From Bigelowiella natans CCMP2755 (Eukaryota; Cercozoa; Chlorarachniophyceae): DNA of 64,000 nucleotides. Numbering within the stretch: position 1 is the first letter of the stretch; each line of letters begins with the position of its first letter. The stretch is taken from contig ADNK01002757.1 in NCBI GenBank assembly GCA_000320545.1, positions 10,001-74,000 of the forward strand. Direction: 5' to 3'. Position numbers and translations under genes: made by a program. Under the pieces are notes generated by a model. It was not told where the DNA came from and did no database searches. It worked only from the letters and a program-made list of their open reading frames with translations. Below are positions 51,001-61,997 of the stretch, piece by piece.

Positions 51001-51740
51001 TTGCAACACAGCGCCATTGGAAGCATTCATTTGTTCAGGCCACGTGTGAGCCTTTGTCTTTGTTGACTGACTGTCATTCCCCTCTGTTTGTTGAACCATC
51101 ATTCCTCTTTGTTCATTGTTGTCATTGCTGCTGTTTGTTGAACTGTTGCTTCTCTTCACTTGCCATTTCTTTGTTCGCGTTGTGACCACGCTTGTTGCTC
51201 TTCGTTTGTCATCGTTGCTGCTCGATGTCAACTGACTGTCCTTTGTCCTTGTGCGTTTGTTCATCAGCAATGTCCTCCATCCTCCTTCGCTCGCTCATCA
51301 GCAATGTCCTTCATCGACCATGCGACGCTCGCTTGTCAGCAATGTCCACCACTGGACCACCCTCGTGTTGCACTTTTGCTCACGCACTTGTCTCGTGTGC
51401 AACCATGTTCCGAGTGTGTGTGGCCACGCTGACACGCAGTGATGCTGCACGTTTGCTGCCGCGCTGCGTTGCACCTTTCCAGCTGCTCTCACAATGTCCC
51501 AGCCTCCGCCTTTCGATGGTGGATGCACGGCGACTGTGACACTGCTGTGTGCAACACGCGCCACGTTGTTGTGTCCACCCAAACGTTCGTGTTTCGTCCA
51601 TGTCCAGCCATGCGTCTGTCGCACACACTCGTCGTTCACGTTGTAGTGAAGTTGATGTGACGACGCTCGGTCACACAGTTGGTGTCCGCTCATCGGACAC
51701 AGCCTTCGCTTCCACTGTCCTCTGCTGGCCTTCCCCGCAG

Positions 51741-52235
51741 CATCGGTGTGCAAGCAAAATCGGTCACTTGACATTGCAAAATCAATTTTGCACCGTGCAA
51801 AATCGGTTTTGCGTGCAAGTTGGTCACAGTGCTGATTGGCACCCCCCCCAATCCCAACCCACACGCGCAGGAACGTGCCTGTGTTCCAGTGTTTGCTCTT
51901 GTCCACCACGCTAGCACGATGAGCTTCCGCTTCTTTCCACACCTTGTTTTTTGGCGTGGAGAGCAGACGTGGTGGACGTGGTCAGTTTGTGTGTTGTTTG
52001 CTTGTGGGGACACGCAACCCCACTTGTGCAGGTTTGATGACTCTGTCAGAGTCGCCCCTTTCAGACCTGGCTTGTGCAGGGCATTTTCACGCACATGTGT
52101 CGGTCAAAAACTTCATTTTTGCACGAAAAATCGGTGATTCACCGATTCTGGTCAAAACATCGATTTTGGACATGCAAAATCCGTTTTTGCAATGTCAAAA
52201 AACCGATTTTGCTTGCACACCGATTTTGCTGGAAA
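51741..52235. repeat. Imperfect inverted repeat, arms about 45 bp
   Basis: The left arm (about 51741-51785, containing gtgtgcaagcaaaatcggt and ttgacattgcaaaa) is the approximate reverse complement of the right arm (about 52180-52230, containing accgattttgcttgcacac). The arms lie about 400 bp apart. Extra CAAAATCGG/CCGATTTTG motifs lie between them. Confidence 0.6.
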
Positions 52236-52454
52236 GCCCGCTCTGGTGCTGAAACTCTGCAATTTCAGTCACCCGTTCTGCGACCGCTGGGTTGCTCCCA
52301 GCAGCATCATCCGCCGCTTTGCCTTGCGCGCTCTGGCGCTCATGGCAAGTCAATGAAAACAAATCCAAACAAAACAACCCCATTGAAAGTTCAGACTCAG
52401 CGCAACAGCACGCACAAAGCAAGCAAAACGCAGTGAACTCACCGCGTGCCCTGG

Positions 52455-52508
52455 CCGGCTTGCCTGTGGGTCGTTCCTCGGATTTTCAGGAGGCAACAGA
52501 CCCGCAGC
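52455..52508. repeat. 54-bp hairpin-forming direct repeat, copy 1
   Basis: The unit begins ccggcttgcctg and contains gggtc and gacccgcag arms flanking tcctcggattttcaggagg. A copy with one base change lies at 53524-53577. Similarity continues weakly for about 40 bp downstream (caactcaattt shared). Confidence 0.85.
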
Positions 52509-52666
52509 CGCTTTTTTGTGGCCAACTCAATTTGTCGGCTGTCACTTTGACAGTGCAATTGTCCCTCTGCGCCGCGCTTGCGCCCGCAACACGTCGCGCA
52601 ATGTCGGACAATCAACGGAAAACATCAACCTTTGATGAACACCATTGAACACCAAACAATCAGCAT

Positions 52667-52690
52667 CAGTGTCAATCCCCATTGACACTG
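52667..52690. repeat. Perfect 10-bp hairpin with CCCC loop
   Basis: The arm cagtgtcaat is followed by cccc and the exact reverse complement attgacactg. Confidence 0.9.
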
Positions 52691-52714
52691 AGGATGCAGG
52701 ATCATCTGCAAAAT

Positions 52715-52734
52715 CACCGGCGCCGTCGCCGGTG
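52715..52734. repeat. Perfect 8-bp hairpin with CCGT loop
   Basis: The arm caccggcg is followed by ccgt and cgccggtg, an exact reverse complement. Pairing can extend outward with a small bulge. Confidence 0.9.
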
Positions 52735-53175
52735 TGATTCCTGCCCAGTCTCAACAATTGCGAATGCCAGAACTCCGTCTGAAACATCACCCGATTGGGC
52801 AACACCCCTCTCGACGCTGTCTTGCCTCTCCCCACCTCGCACCGACACCTCCCCAGGGTCGTTGCTTGCTCTTCGTCCTCTTCGCATCTCTGCCTCTGCT
52901 TCCTTTCGGCCCACCGCCGTTTGGTTCAATCACGGAGGAGTGATTGCCGTTCACCAACTGCAATCCCCTCCGTTCACTTCCCTCTCTGTCGGTCTCCTAG
53001 ACTCAATTCGATGCGGAGGCAATCCCCTCCGCTCGCTTCCCTCTGTGTCGATCAAACGGAGGCAATCCCCTCCGTTCAATCCCCTCTCCATTGACCATTT
53101 GTCAATGACAATGATGCACTTGCTGCTCCTGTCGCAGCCCCCTTTGGCAACCAACTTGTTGCCCCCGTGCCATCA

Positions 53176-53270
53176 CGACAACCCCTTGTCGCAATGACGA
53201 CCATCACGACAACCGCTTGTCGCAATGTGATGATGATGATGATGATGACCGCAACGACAACCGCTCGTCG
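53176..53270. repeat. Three copies of a 6-bp hairpin with CCCC or CCGC loop
   Basis: Copies at 53176-53191, 53207-53222 and 53255-53270 share cgacaa, a four-base CCCC or CCGC loop and ttgtcg; the third has one mismatch. A GAT run separates the second and third. Confidence 0.8.
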
Positions 53271-53453
53271 CAAGCCGGTCACGTCCCAAGCGCCCCCCAC
53301 CAACGGGCCGCTGAACAGGCGCCAATGTGGGCGCCAACGCAACGACAATGGCGACAATGGGCGCCCATGAGCGCCACGCCATGTCCGCATGTCCGCCGCA
53401 ACCAGGCGCGACATGTGTGCATGCATGTGTCAGGATGATGTGTGACCACAGAC

Positions 53454-53660
53454 AAATTGAAATGCGAAAAGCAGGTTTCGCAAGGTTTTTCGATCGTGCA
53501 CACTGCGTGCCCCAGCTAGCCAGCCGGCTTGCCTGCGGGTCGTTCCTCGGATTTTCAGGAGGCAACAGACCCGCAGCTGTCGCATTTTTGTTGCCAACTC
53601 AATTTGGTGCAAAGTGACAGCAGAAAAACCCTGGGAAGTCTGCTTTTCGCATTTCAATTT
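53454..53660. mobile_element. Fold-back (MITE-like) element with 21-bp perfect terminal inverted repeats
   Basis: The 21 bases at 53454-53474 (starting aaattgaaatgcg) are the exact reverse complement of 53640-53660. Imperfect pairing continues inward for about 20 bases to a shared tttttc. The roughly 165-bp interior contains copy 2 of the 54-bp hairpin repeat. No ORF or transposase is present, so at most it is non-autonomous. No target-site duplication was confirmed. Confidence 0.5.
53524..53577. repeat. 54-bp hairpin-forming direct repeat, copy 2
   Basis: This is nearly identical to 52455-52508; here both 9-base arms (ctgcgggtc and gacccgcag) pair perfectly. It sits inside the fold-back element at 53454-53660. 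Confidence 0.85.
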
Positions 53661-55177
53661 TGGTGAGCTCCACTTTGCGAGCCTCACGCACGACAGTTTT
53701 GGCGTTGCAACCGACACGTTCCAGGGTTTTGGGTTGGCGGTGATCACAGCGGCGCGCAAAGCGCCAACACTGGAACAAACTGATGCAAGGCAATGCTCTG
53801 TGTGCGCTCCATCAGGCCACAGCTCCAGAGCTAGCTAGCTGGGCTGAGCGTTGAGCTCAAGTCTGGAAGTGTTGAGATGCTCTCCAGCTCTGTGCAGCGC
53901 GCTGGCGCGACGCTGCCGCTGGAGCAACGAACGCAGAAGTTTGGCAAAGAATCCCATTGGGCTCTGCTGGTCTGATCACAGACGTGTTCGAGCAGTTTGC
54001 GAAGCCAGCTCTGGAGCTTGATGACGATGCGATGCATGTTGGCGCAACGTGTGAGACCGCTCACTTGCGTGCGTGTGCGTTGATGCTTCACGGAGACTTT
54101 GAATTTCGCCGGAGCTGTGCACGTGCAGTCGTCAGCAGTGTGTCTCCAGTGCTGGAGTGCCACAGAGCGCCACAGAGTGTGAAATCGATGCTGGAACAAT
54201 GTCGCCGCGCCGGCCTGACAAACCCAGCTAGCCAGAATGCACGCACGTGCGTGCAAGAACATCGGCGACTAAAGCAACACTGATGCTTTCAAACGTGTGT
54301 TAGCTAGATCCGTCTCACAAGAATTTTTTCAATTCATTGATCATTTGAGACCTCCCAACATTTTTTGTCGCCACCGCGCTCACATTCGGTGTTTTCTCAA
54401 CATCTGAGCTTGACGCTTTGCCCCATAGATCAATTTTCAGCTGGCAGTGCATGTGACAGTGTTCATTCTGCTTGCATCAATGCTACAGAATGATTGTGGT
54501 GCATGACAAATTTTCGTGCACACACACATGTCCGCAGCGCTGCCATTGTTACTTATACGACTACTGAAGCACTGTGCAATCATCCAAGCACAACATAATT
54601 AAACATGCAATGAACTAAGATAAGGTAAAAATTCCGACCATTTGTTATCTACCGAAAACTTTTTTTCATTCTAGCTGAAGCATGTTAGTATTTACAATGA
54701 GAGTTTGTATTTTATGTCTCAATTTATCTCGGGTATTCCGGTGAGAAACTTTTTCTATTTATGATTCCAACCTCAGTGTGCCTTTCTTTTAAATTTTGTG
54801 GTATATTAATTATTTTAGTGAGGGAATCGCACAATATTCTGTCATCTGACGAAATTATCTTTGTGTAAACCATCAAATAACTTAATATCTGGGCTGAACT
54901 AAGTTGAGTTAAGGAATTCTATTCAGTCAATTCTAAAAGATACTTCGTCTAATAATAACACAATGAAACATTTCGGGGTTGCTCGCTTTCCACACTAGAT
55001 ATTTAAGGGTGCTCCTTCAGGATTAATGTTCCTCTCAAAATAAAACTAAGAAATTACATTTCTAATCTGCGCAGAGAGTTTCGGTATTTGCTTGTACCTC
55101 AGTATTATGTGACCATAAGCAGAGGGATGGGATTGTAGAGCGAGAACATTGGTAGGTACGAGAGGGAAGCTTTGGAT

Positions 55178-55843
55178 CTAGTATAAGTCATACTTCATCT
55201 TCATCACGTCAACAGCTCCAGAATGTTTCTCTTGCTTCATCTGACATTTTTCCTCGGTCGAGGTTTTTCTGATTGCATTGTAAATAAATGCATCATCGAA
55301 ACCAGCGTCAGCAGCATCCTTCGCCGTTGCACCATAGATACACACTGGAAGCTTTGCCCAATGGATAGCACCAAAGCACATGGGACAAGGTTCACACGTA
55401 GAATATATCTTGCAGTCTGATAAATCAAATTTGCCTAACTTTGCGCATGCCTTACGGATGCATGTGACCTCCGCATGAGCTGTGGGGTCGTTCGTCTGCA
55501 ACACCATATTATGTGCACGGGCGACAATTTTCCCGTTCTTATCAACGATGACTGCTCCAAAAGGGCCGCCTTCTCCACGCCTCACTCCTTCTTCTGCTTC
55601 CTTCACAGCCGTATCCATAAATAATTTAGCGGTTTTGTTCTCGGTTGCCTTATGTTAAACCAACAGTTAATGAAGAAAAAACAAACGCAGTGGAAAATCT
55701 ATATTCTGAAAAACAGGAAAGGCTTGTAGAAAAATTATAGACTCTGAAGATATGAATAAGTTTTGTACCTCACAGGGCTTGCAAGTTTTAACGTTCAAGC
55801 TAGCTGCTCTCTTTGAAGAAGCTTCACTGGAGGTAGTCATCAT
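55178..55843 (-). CDS. guaD: Guanine deaminase, GuaD (cytidine-deaminase-fold) type
   Basis: GuaD deaminates guanine to xanthine in purine salvage. Exons 55843-55769 and 55648-55178 join in phase 0, giving 181 residues. The zinc site is seen as HAEV (His ligand and catalytic Glu) and CEPCPMC (two Cys ligands). Other blocks, GGPFGAVIVDKNGK, NDPTAHAEVTCIRKAC, AIHWAKLP and AGFDDAFIYNAI, match bacterial GuaD much better than tRNA adenosine deaminases. In GuaD the C-terminal segment completes the active site of the partner subunit of the dimer. The first exon (MMTTSSEASSKRAASLNVKT) is Ser/Thr/Lys-rich and could be a short targeting peptide, although no signal peptide is visible. The tubulin gene starts about 1.1 kb away in the opposite direction. 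Confidence 0.92.
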
Positions 55844-56969
55844 TGTGATATGTTTTGTTTTGTTATGGTTTGGAGAATGTCCTCGTCTTCGTCATTCCCG
55901 CTCTGGCGGTTAGTGCACGTGGATTAACTTTTCAAATTGTGCAAGGGCATTTTAGATTACGCGTCATGATTATAGAAGCTATGTTTCATAAAATCTTCCT
56001 TGATTTCAATGAAAAGAATTAAAAATCTGCACACTTGAACACCTATACTACGTATTATCAGACATTTAAACAATTAGTTTCTTTGTACTATACGACAATT
56101 TTGTTATTTTTAAGTCATCATAGTTTAATTATTATACTTGTTTCAGTCCATATCTTCAAAAAGTTGAAAGACATTTTCAATTTTAGCAAACTGAATTTGC
56201 TGGTATTTCAATCAGATGCGTCGCCCGGAAGAGCTGAAAAGCCACAAATATCAAGATTTTCACATCAAATAGGCACAAAATCGATAAAATTATGATTAAT
56301 ATATGCTAGGTGGGAAATCAAGCTATCCGACAAGGGATTAGAGCTGACTTTGTCTTATTTAAAAATAGGTAAATAATACCGGGACTACTTGAGGTTTGTG
56401 TGGAAAGAATATCTCTAGTGAAACTCTAGAGAGGTTTTGTTGTTGAAGTGACAATAGTTCTGATGTTATTTTGTCGGCCGTCAGTTTCTTCAATGCATTA
56501 AAAAATGCAAGTTGCGTAAACCACCTCGAAAAAAATGGTAAAATAATCAGAAATATTTATATTATATATGTCGTTTATTAAAAATATATTGAAAATATTT
56601 GGTATTAGAATTATAATTTATAAAAATTATTTCTTGTAAACTAGTTGGAATCCGTTTTTGCGGCAGTTTTTCAACTTGAGGTAGGGCTTTCCAAATAGAG
56701 TGTACGACAATATTATTTCTAAGTCGTATTCTATAATTGTAGAAGGTTATTTCACATTTTCTGATTCTGATCGAGGGGAAGAAACCAACGCAGCGAACTC
56801 ATCCCAAACATCAACCATAAACCAAACATCAAGAGTGGTAGCTACTCTCTACAATGCTATTCCCACTCTCCTGTTCCCCGCTCCTATGATATTTTTATTT
56901 TTCACTGGTCATTCAATCATGAGCTAATGTTATACTTTGCGCAATAACAACAGAGAGTTTAACTGCATC
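55844..56969. promoter_or_regulatory. 5'-5' interval between guanine deaminase and beta-tubulin genes
   Basis: This very AT-rich interval lies between divergent starts. It has no CTAG island or microsatellite. The frames at 56035-56295 and 56700-56927 have no recognisable relative. Both promoters should lie here. Confidence 0.45.
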
Positions 56970-58313
56970 ATGCGCGAAATCGTTCATATCCAAGGAGGTC
57001 AGTGCGGTAACCAGATCGGTTCCAAGTTTTGGGAAGTTGTTTCCGATGAGCATGGAGTCGACCCTACTGGTACCTATCAGGGAGAGTCCGATCTCCAACT
57101 CGAGCGTATCAACGTTTACTACAACGAAGCTACCGGTGGCCGCTACGTTCCTCGTGCTGTTCTGATGGATCTTGAGCCTGGAACCATGGACTCTGTCCGT
57201 GCTGGACCCTTTGGTCAGATCTTCCGTCCTGATAACTTCGTTTTCGGACAATCCGGAGCTGGTAACAACTGGGCTAAAGGGCACTATACTGAAGGAGCTG
57301 AACTTATCGACTCCGTCTTGGACGTAGTTCGTAAGGAAGCTGAGTCTTGCGACTGCCTTCAGGGATTTCAGCTTACCCACTCTCTTGGAGGTGGTACTGG
57401 ATCTGGTATGGGTACCCTTCTTGTTTCCAAGATCCGAGAGGAATACCCAGACCGGATGATGTGCACGTTTTCCGTCTTCCCATCTCCTAAGGTTTCTGAT
57501 ACCGTCGTTGAGCCTTACAACGCTGTCTTGTCTTTCCACCAGCTTGTCGAAAACTCCGATGAGTGCTTTGGACTTGACAACGAAGCCCTGTACGATATCT
57601 GCTTCCGTACCCTTAAGCTGACTACCCCTACATACGGAGACCTTAACCACCTTGTTTCCGCTGCTATGTCCGGAGTTACATGCTGCCTTCGTTTCCCTGG
57701 TCAGCTCAACGCTGACCTCCGAAAGCTTGCTGTAAACTTGATTCCTTTCCCACGTCTGCACTTCTTCATCACCGGTTTCGCTCCTCTCACCTCTCGTGGA
57801 TCCCAGCAATACCGTGCTCTTACTGTTCCAGAGCTTACCCAGCAGATGTTCGATGCTAAGAACATGATGTGCGCTTCTGATCCTCGTCATGGTCGTTACC
57901 TCACTGCAGCTGCTATGTTCCGTGGACGTATGTCCACCAAAGAAGTCGATGAGCAAATGCTCAATGTTCAGAACAAGAACTCTTCGTACTTCGTTGAATG
58001 GATCCCTAACAACATCAAGTCCGCTGTTTGTGACATCCCTCCTAAGGGTCTCAAGATGTCCACCACCTTCGTAGGAAACTCTACCTGCATCCAAGAGATG
58101 TTCCAGCGTGTTTCTGCACAGTTCACCATGATGTTCCGTCGTAAGGCTTTCCTCCACTGGTACACCGGTGAGGGTATGGACGAGATGGAGTTCACCGAGG
58201 CAGAGTCCAACATGAACGACCTCGTGTCTGAGTACCAGCAGTACCAAGAGGCAAGCGCTAACGACGATGATGGAGAAGGAGGAGATGAGGATGGAGAAGA
58301 CGAGAAGGAATAG
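56970..58313 (+). CDS. TUBB: Beta-tubulin
   Basis: Beta-tubulin pairs with alpha-tubulin to form microtubules. This single uninterrupted exon encodes 447 residues, the normal length. The start at 56970 gives [20 protein letters not shown]; the MREI tetrapeptide mediates autoregulated mRNA decay in animals. The frame is open further upstream but has no reason to start earlier. [10 protein letters not shown] is the GTP phosphate loop. By family numbering the E198/F200 pair is present ([13 protein letters not shown]), the state associated with benzimidazole sensitivity in fungi. The C-terminal tail is acidic and Gly/Asp-rich. Codon use is strongly biased to C- and G-ending codons, unlike most genes here, which suggests high expression. 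That bias also creates a long spurious antisense ORF. It is the only long gene in the window without introns. Confidence 0.98.
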   Translation: MREIVHIQGGQCGNQIGSKFWEVVSDEHGVDPTGTYQGESDLQLERINVYYNEATGGRYVPRAVLMDLEPGTMDSVRAGPFGQIFRPDNFVFGQSGAGNNWAKGHYTEGAELIDSVLDVVRKEAESCDCLQGFQLTHSLGGGTGSGMGTLLVSKIREEYPDRMMCTFSVFPSPKVSDTVVEPYNAVLSFHQLVENSDECFGLDNEALYDICFRTLKLTTPTYGDLNHLVSAAMSGVTCCLRFPGQLNADLRKLAVNLIPFPRLHFFITGFAPLTSRGSQQYRALTVPELTQQMFDAKNMMCASDPRHGRYLTAAAMFRGRMSTKEVDEQMLNVQNKNSSYFVEWIPNNIKSAVCDIPPKGLKMSTTFVGNSTCIQEMFQRVSAQFTMMFRRKAFLHWYTGEGMDEMEFTEAESNMNDLVSEYQQYQEASANDDDGEGGDEDGEDEKE

Positions 58314-60311
58314 AGGAATAAAGCTCAAAGAATTTTTTTTTGTCATCATGCGTTGCCTAGATGCTCTCGTGCGTTTGCAACTGTTGTTCCCGCAACCTTG
58401 ACCTATGTCATGTTCAACAATCGCTACAGTGCATTGTTCCTGTTTCGGAAATGACACAATGAAGCACGATGCGAGCATTTCATCATGCAGTGTGACAATT
58501 TTTTGATCGGCTGAACACACGTAAACTCAAGGAATATGTGCTAACTTCACACTCGAGTGTGTTTGCTCCCATCGGTATGATGGACATGCAACATGATGCA
58601 CACATTGCATGTGCACCATGTTGCTGTGTCCATTGCAAGTATATATGGACATTATGTATAAGTAGCGACTATATCCATGTTCATGCACATGAAGGATCTG
58701 CGCCACAATGATATGATGACTTGGTAAGACGCGCGCAATTTCACACAACCACATCGAGGCCAAATAACCCGGTCTGTCACAAATGGGTTTTGCATGTTTG
58801 CAGAGCGCTTCAAGTGCACTTTTTGCGTGAAATTCGTCCGCAACCGTCACAAAACACTTTCTGAGTCGGCAGAATGTGGAAAAAATGATAAAATTCAAAA
58901 TCCCAGCTCAAAAACCTCGATTTTTTTGCTGACGACCCCTCACTGCGGGCGCTGCGGAGAAAATTCTCACGTTTTTGGTCACACGCGTGCAGCCGACGCG
59001 CGTGTGCAATGCGAGCAAGTGAGGACGTGTCCTGTTTGCAATGGAAGTGGCCCCATGCTGGCATCGCATGGACAGCCGGAAGCGCGATGCTCATGATCAA
59101 ATGTGAAAATTGATCGAAATGGCGATGCGCTCAAATTTTGAAATTGGGGCATCACTACCACATGCATGCACAGCCACAGGACACACTCGACGTGCTGTCA
59201 TGATTGCAGATGGGTTTTGACGCATTGGAGACACTGCGCAACTGGTTTTCGGTCATCAAAGGCGATTGGTCGTGTGCAAACGCGCGCGCGCAAAATTTGC
59301 ATTCAAAAGGCGCACACACGCGGCGCGTGGTGCAAGGAAGCGCGGGGCAAGGACAAAGGGGATCGAGCAGAAGTCGCACCTGCTCGGGGGGGGGGGGGGT
59401 GAATGCGAATGAAAAAAATTCAACTGCGTGTGCCAAAAGTTTTCAAAGACCCCTGCTTGACATCTGAATCGAGTTTGCGCGCGCGAACGCAAAAATGCGT
59501 CAATTTTTTTTTCAATTTTCGTGAAGTTGCGACCGGTTTGGCCTGGATGTGACAAGGGAGTTTTCTCGGCAACCAGATCTAGAGATGTCGGTTGGAGCAC
59601 GACAGGAGCTGATGAGGTTGGGCACAATGCGAACACCATGCACGGTTGCGCATGTTCTTCATTGGCGGAACACTTGCGCAATCATGCAATCCGCCTAGTT
59701 GTGACGTGTGCGCGCATCCGTCTAGCTCATCCGCTGCAGCGAAAGCTCATCATTTGTGCACACACTCATCATTGCCTGTCCACATGCAGCCTCAAATGGC
59801 CATGGAGCGCACCGAGTCAAAAGCACACATGTTCTCTGAGACACATGTGGTCAAAAAGCAATCCATGTAGTCATTGCATCTAGCTAGCTGTGCTAGCATT
59901 CATGCTGTAGTGCAATGCAAAGATGTGCGTTCGGTCGGGCGCTAGCTATGTGGGCTAGCTTGTTCGGGCGAGTAATTGCGTTGCTGCGATGCGCTGCTGC
60001 ACACATCATGGCATGCACATGCACACACTGTATCTTCACAATTTACGGTTTCTAGCCACAGCCATAACTGCACACACATGTCTACGACATCTAGACATGT
60101 CATCATGCTCATTCTAATGTGTCTCCCGGCCGCAAATAAAGCGAACCACGCACGTACACTCTCTCGCTTGTATGTGTAACAACAACATGCATTGTAGCTT
60201 CAATAATGCACTAAGCACTTAGCTGACTAATTGAGTTTTGAAAATGAAATAAACCATGAAACAGTACGATACTAGCACAGTTGCGCAACTGCAGATAGAC
60301 AGTAAAATATT
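58314..60311. other. CTAG/CATG-rich, GC-richer island between convergent genes
   Basis: The interval lies between the 3' ends of beta-tubulin (+) and NAA50 (-). It has dense CATG, TGCA and CGCG motifs, ctagctagctgtgctagc near 59880, gctagctatgtgggctagc near 59941 and a G run near 59386-59398. Overlapping ORFs on both strands have no domain signal. Confidence 0.7.
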
Positions 60312-61809
60312 TTATTCCTTTACTTCACGGTCTTCATCATTTTTTTCTTCTGAAGAGCCTTTGATTTCTTCCTTCTTGTTGTCTTCTTTCTCCCCCCCTT
60401 CAGAATCAAGTCGATCCTCTTCAAGAGGCGTAGGTTTTCTAGATAGGACGTAGCCATGAGGTGGATCGATTTTTCTGTAATAATTTTCCTTCTTTTCTAT
60501 GATTTCGAAGCCAAATCGCTTGTAGAAATTGATAGCTGCTTCATTGCTTATCTGAAAGGCACATTTTGAGAGCATAAGGAGAGAAATTGGAAAATAGCTA
60601 CTGATTGATTTGCTACCGGTAATGAGCAACCGATGGCAAATAAATATTAAAGCCCTCTTCTTCATGGGAAATAAACGGAAAGAAAGCCCTCTTCTTCATG
60701 GGAAAGAAACGGAAAGAACGCAAGAGTAAAACAGGGAATGTAGCATGCAAAAATGGATGTCTTAGATTTTAAGTAAAAACAGAAACTCAATGCTGAAGAG
60801 TCTGTCATCTTTGGATCACATTGCATGGGAGTCTTTTTCTCCTCACCTGGACATGTAAGTATATATCTTGGATGTCTTTCAATGTAGCAACCACTTTAAT
60901 CAAACTCTTCAACATACGTGTTCCTAAGTAAATATTACGATCAATTATCAATCATTAACGACTTGCAATATTAATGGCGAATGGATAAAATGACAATCCA
61001 TCTCAACAGTTCATTGTCTTAGAGTCACCACTACCATTATAAACACGCTGCTGCTGCTGCTGCTGCTGCTGAAAGGTAATACTAAGTAGATCCATACGGT
61101 AGATTCACTACTACTACTACTACACTAATACTGGAGATTATTTTCCTTCTTCTTCTTCTACTACTACTACTACTACTACTAGCGATGTCTGGTAGATTCT
61201 TTTCCTTCTTCTTCTTCTTCTTCTTCTTCTTCTTCTACTACTACTACTACTACTACTACTAATACAACTACTAGTACCGATGCCGTAGTTCCGGTAGGGT
61301 TTCAATACTCCAAACGTCATAATGTAGACCCTTCGTAGTCCACCACCGCTCGTTGGCGTTGTAGATGTAGTATTTGCATTTTGTTGTGGCTTCTCGAAGC
61401 GACAGCAAATTGCACCAACGAGCATATCACTTACATATACCATCTTTGTGATATCCTTGAGTTCCTCCTTGACCACATCTTTGTAGAAACTATCGGTGTA
61501 CGTAACCGGCAAGATGTTCTGGTTAAGACATCTGTAGATTACAACAAACAACTTGATCAATTAATTATTGGTTGTTGGGCATCATGAGAATGATACAGTC
61601 CTCCATTATTACGAAGATGATCACAATTGTTGAAGAATCATCGCATCGACAATGTATATATAGGCTGATAAAAGAGATACCCTATCTACAAACATTGTTT
61701 ATTTCAAACATAAATGATACTTATAGTGTTCTTTTCCAAGTAGCTAGCAGCTGCTACATTTATACACACTACTATCACCTGAGTTGCCCAACATTATTTA
61801 CAGTAACAT
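60312..61809 (-). CDS. NAA50: N-alpha-acetyltransferase 50-like (GNAT fold), 5' end unresolved
   Basis: NAA50 acetylates Met-starting N-termini and associates with the NatA complex. Exons 61809-61779 ([11 protein letters not shown]), 61531-61278, 60923-60847 and 60551-60312 join in phase. Motifs are [20 protein letters not shown] (substrate pocket, family F/LPVxYxDxFY), [29 protein letters not shown] (acetyl-CoA-binding R/Q-x-x-G-x-G/A loop), DIYLHVQ and [20 protein letters not shown] then NYYRKIDP. The C-terminus is extended by about 40 Glu/Lys-rich residues beyond the usual end. An insertion ([14 protein letters not shown]) lies between beta strands. The first exon traced starts mid-codon, so an upstream start exon is missing. 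The second intron is mostly TAG and GAA microsatellite. Confidence 0.88.
61141..61262. repeat. CTT/TTC and CTA microsatellites in a NAA50 intron
   Basis: Alternating runs of CTT/TTC and CTA triplets fill most of the intron between 60923 and 61278. The minus-strand Ser/Arg-rich frame over them is an artefact. Confidence 0.85.
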
Positions 61810-61963
61810 CTGTAGTATATGTCCGAATGCCCTAATAATAATAAAAATTATAATAATATTAATAATAAAAGTGATATCAATTAGCTTTGTCATAGTCATG
61901 ATAGTATATTCAGTGACAAGGGTAGTTACGGAGTCTAGATTGACTGCGGAAATTAGACCGAAT

Positions 61964-61997
<34 letters not shown>

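Larger units (their letters stand above)
51001..55177. other. Long GC-richer, hairpin- and repeat-rich island
   Basis: This 4-kb stretch lies between the 5' side of the AI-2E gene and the 3' end of the guanine deaminase gene. To about 54560 it is GC-richer than the genes around it, with palindromes (agctagctagctggg near 53830), perfect hairpins, direct repeats and a fold-back element, listed separately. Many ORFs overlap on both strands, but none shows domains or consistent splicing. From about 54560 to 55177 it returns to AT-rich sequence with no feature seen. Confidence 0.6.

Noticed and set aside
51160-54283. Many overlapping ORFs of 60-210 residues on both strands.
   Set aside because: GC-rich, stop-poor composition with frames overlapping on both strands, no domains, no splice continuity, and repeats read in different frames in each copy.
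56913-58520. A 535-residue open frame on the minus strand.
   Set aside because: It is exactly antisense to beta-tubulin. The strong C/G third-position bias of tubulin removes stops from the opposite strand; the translation has no domain-like features.
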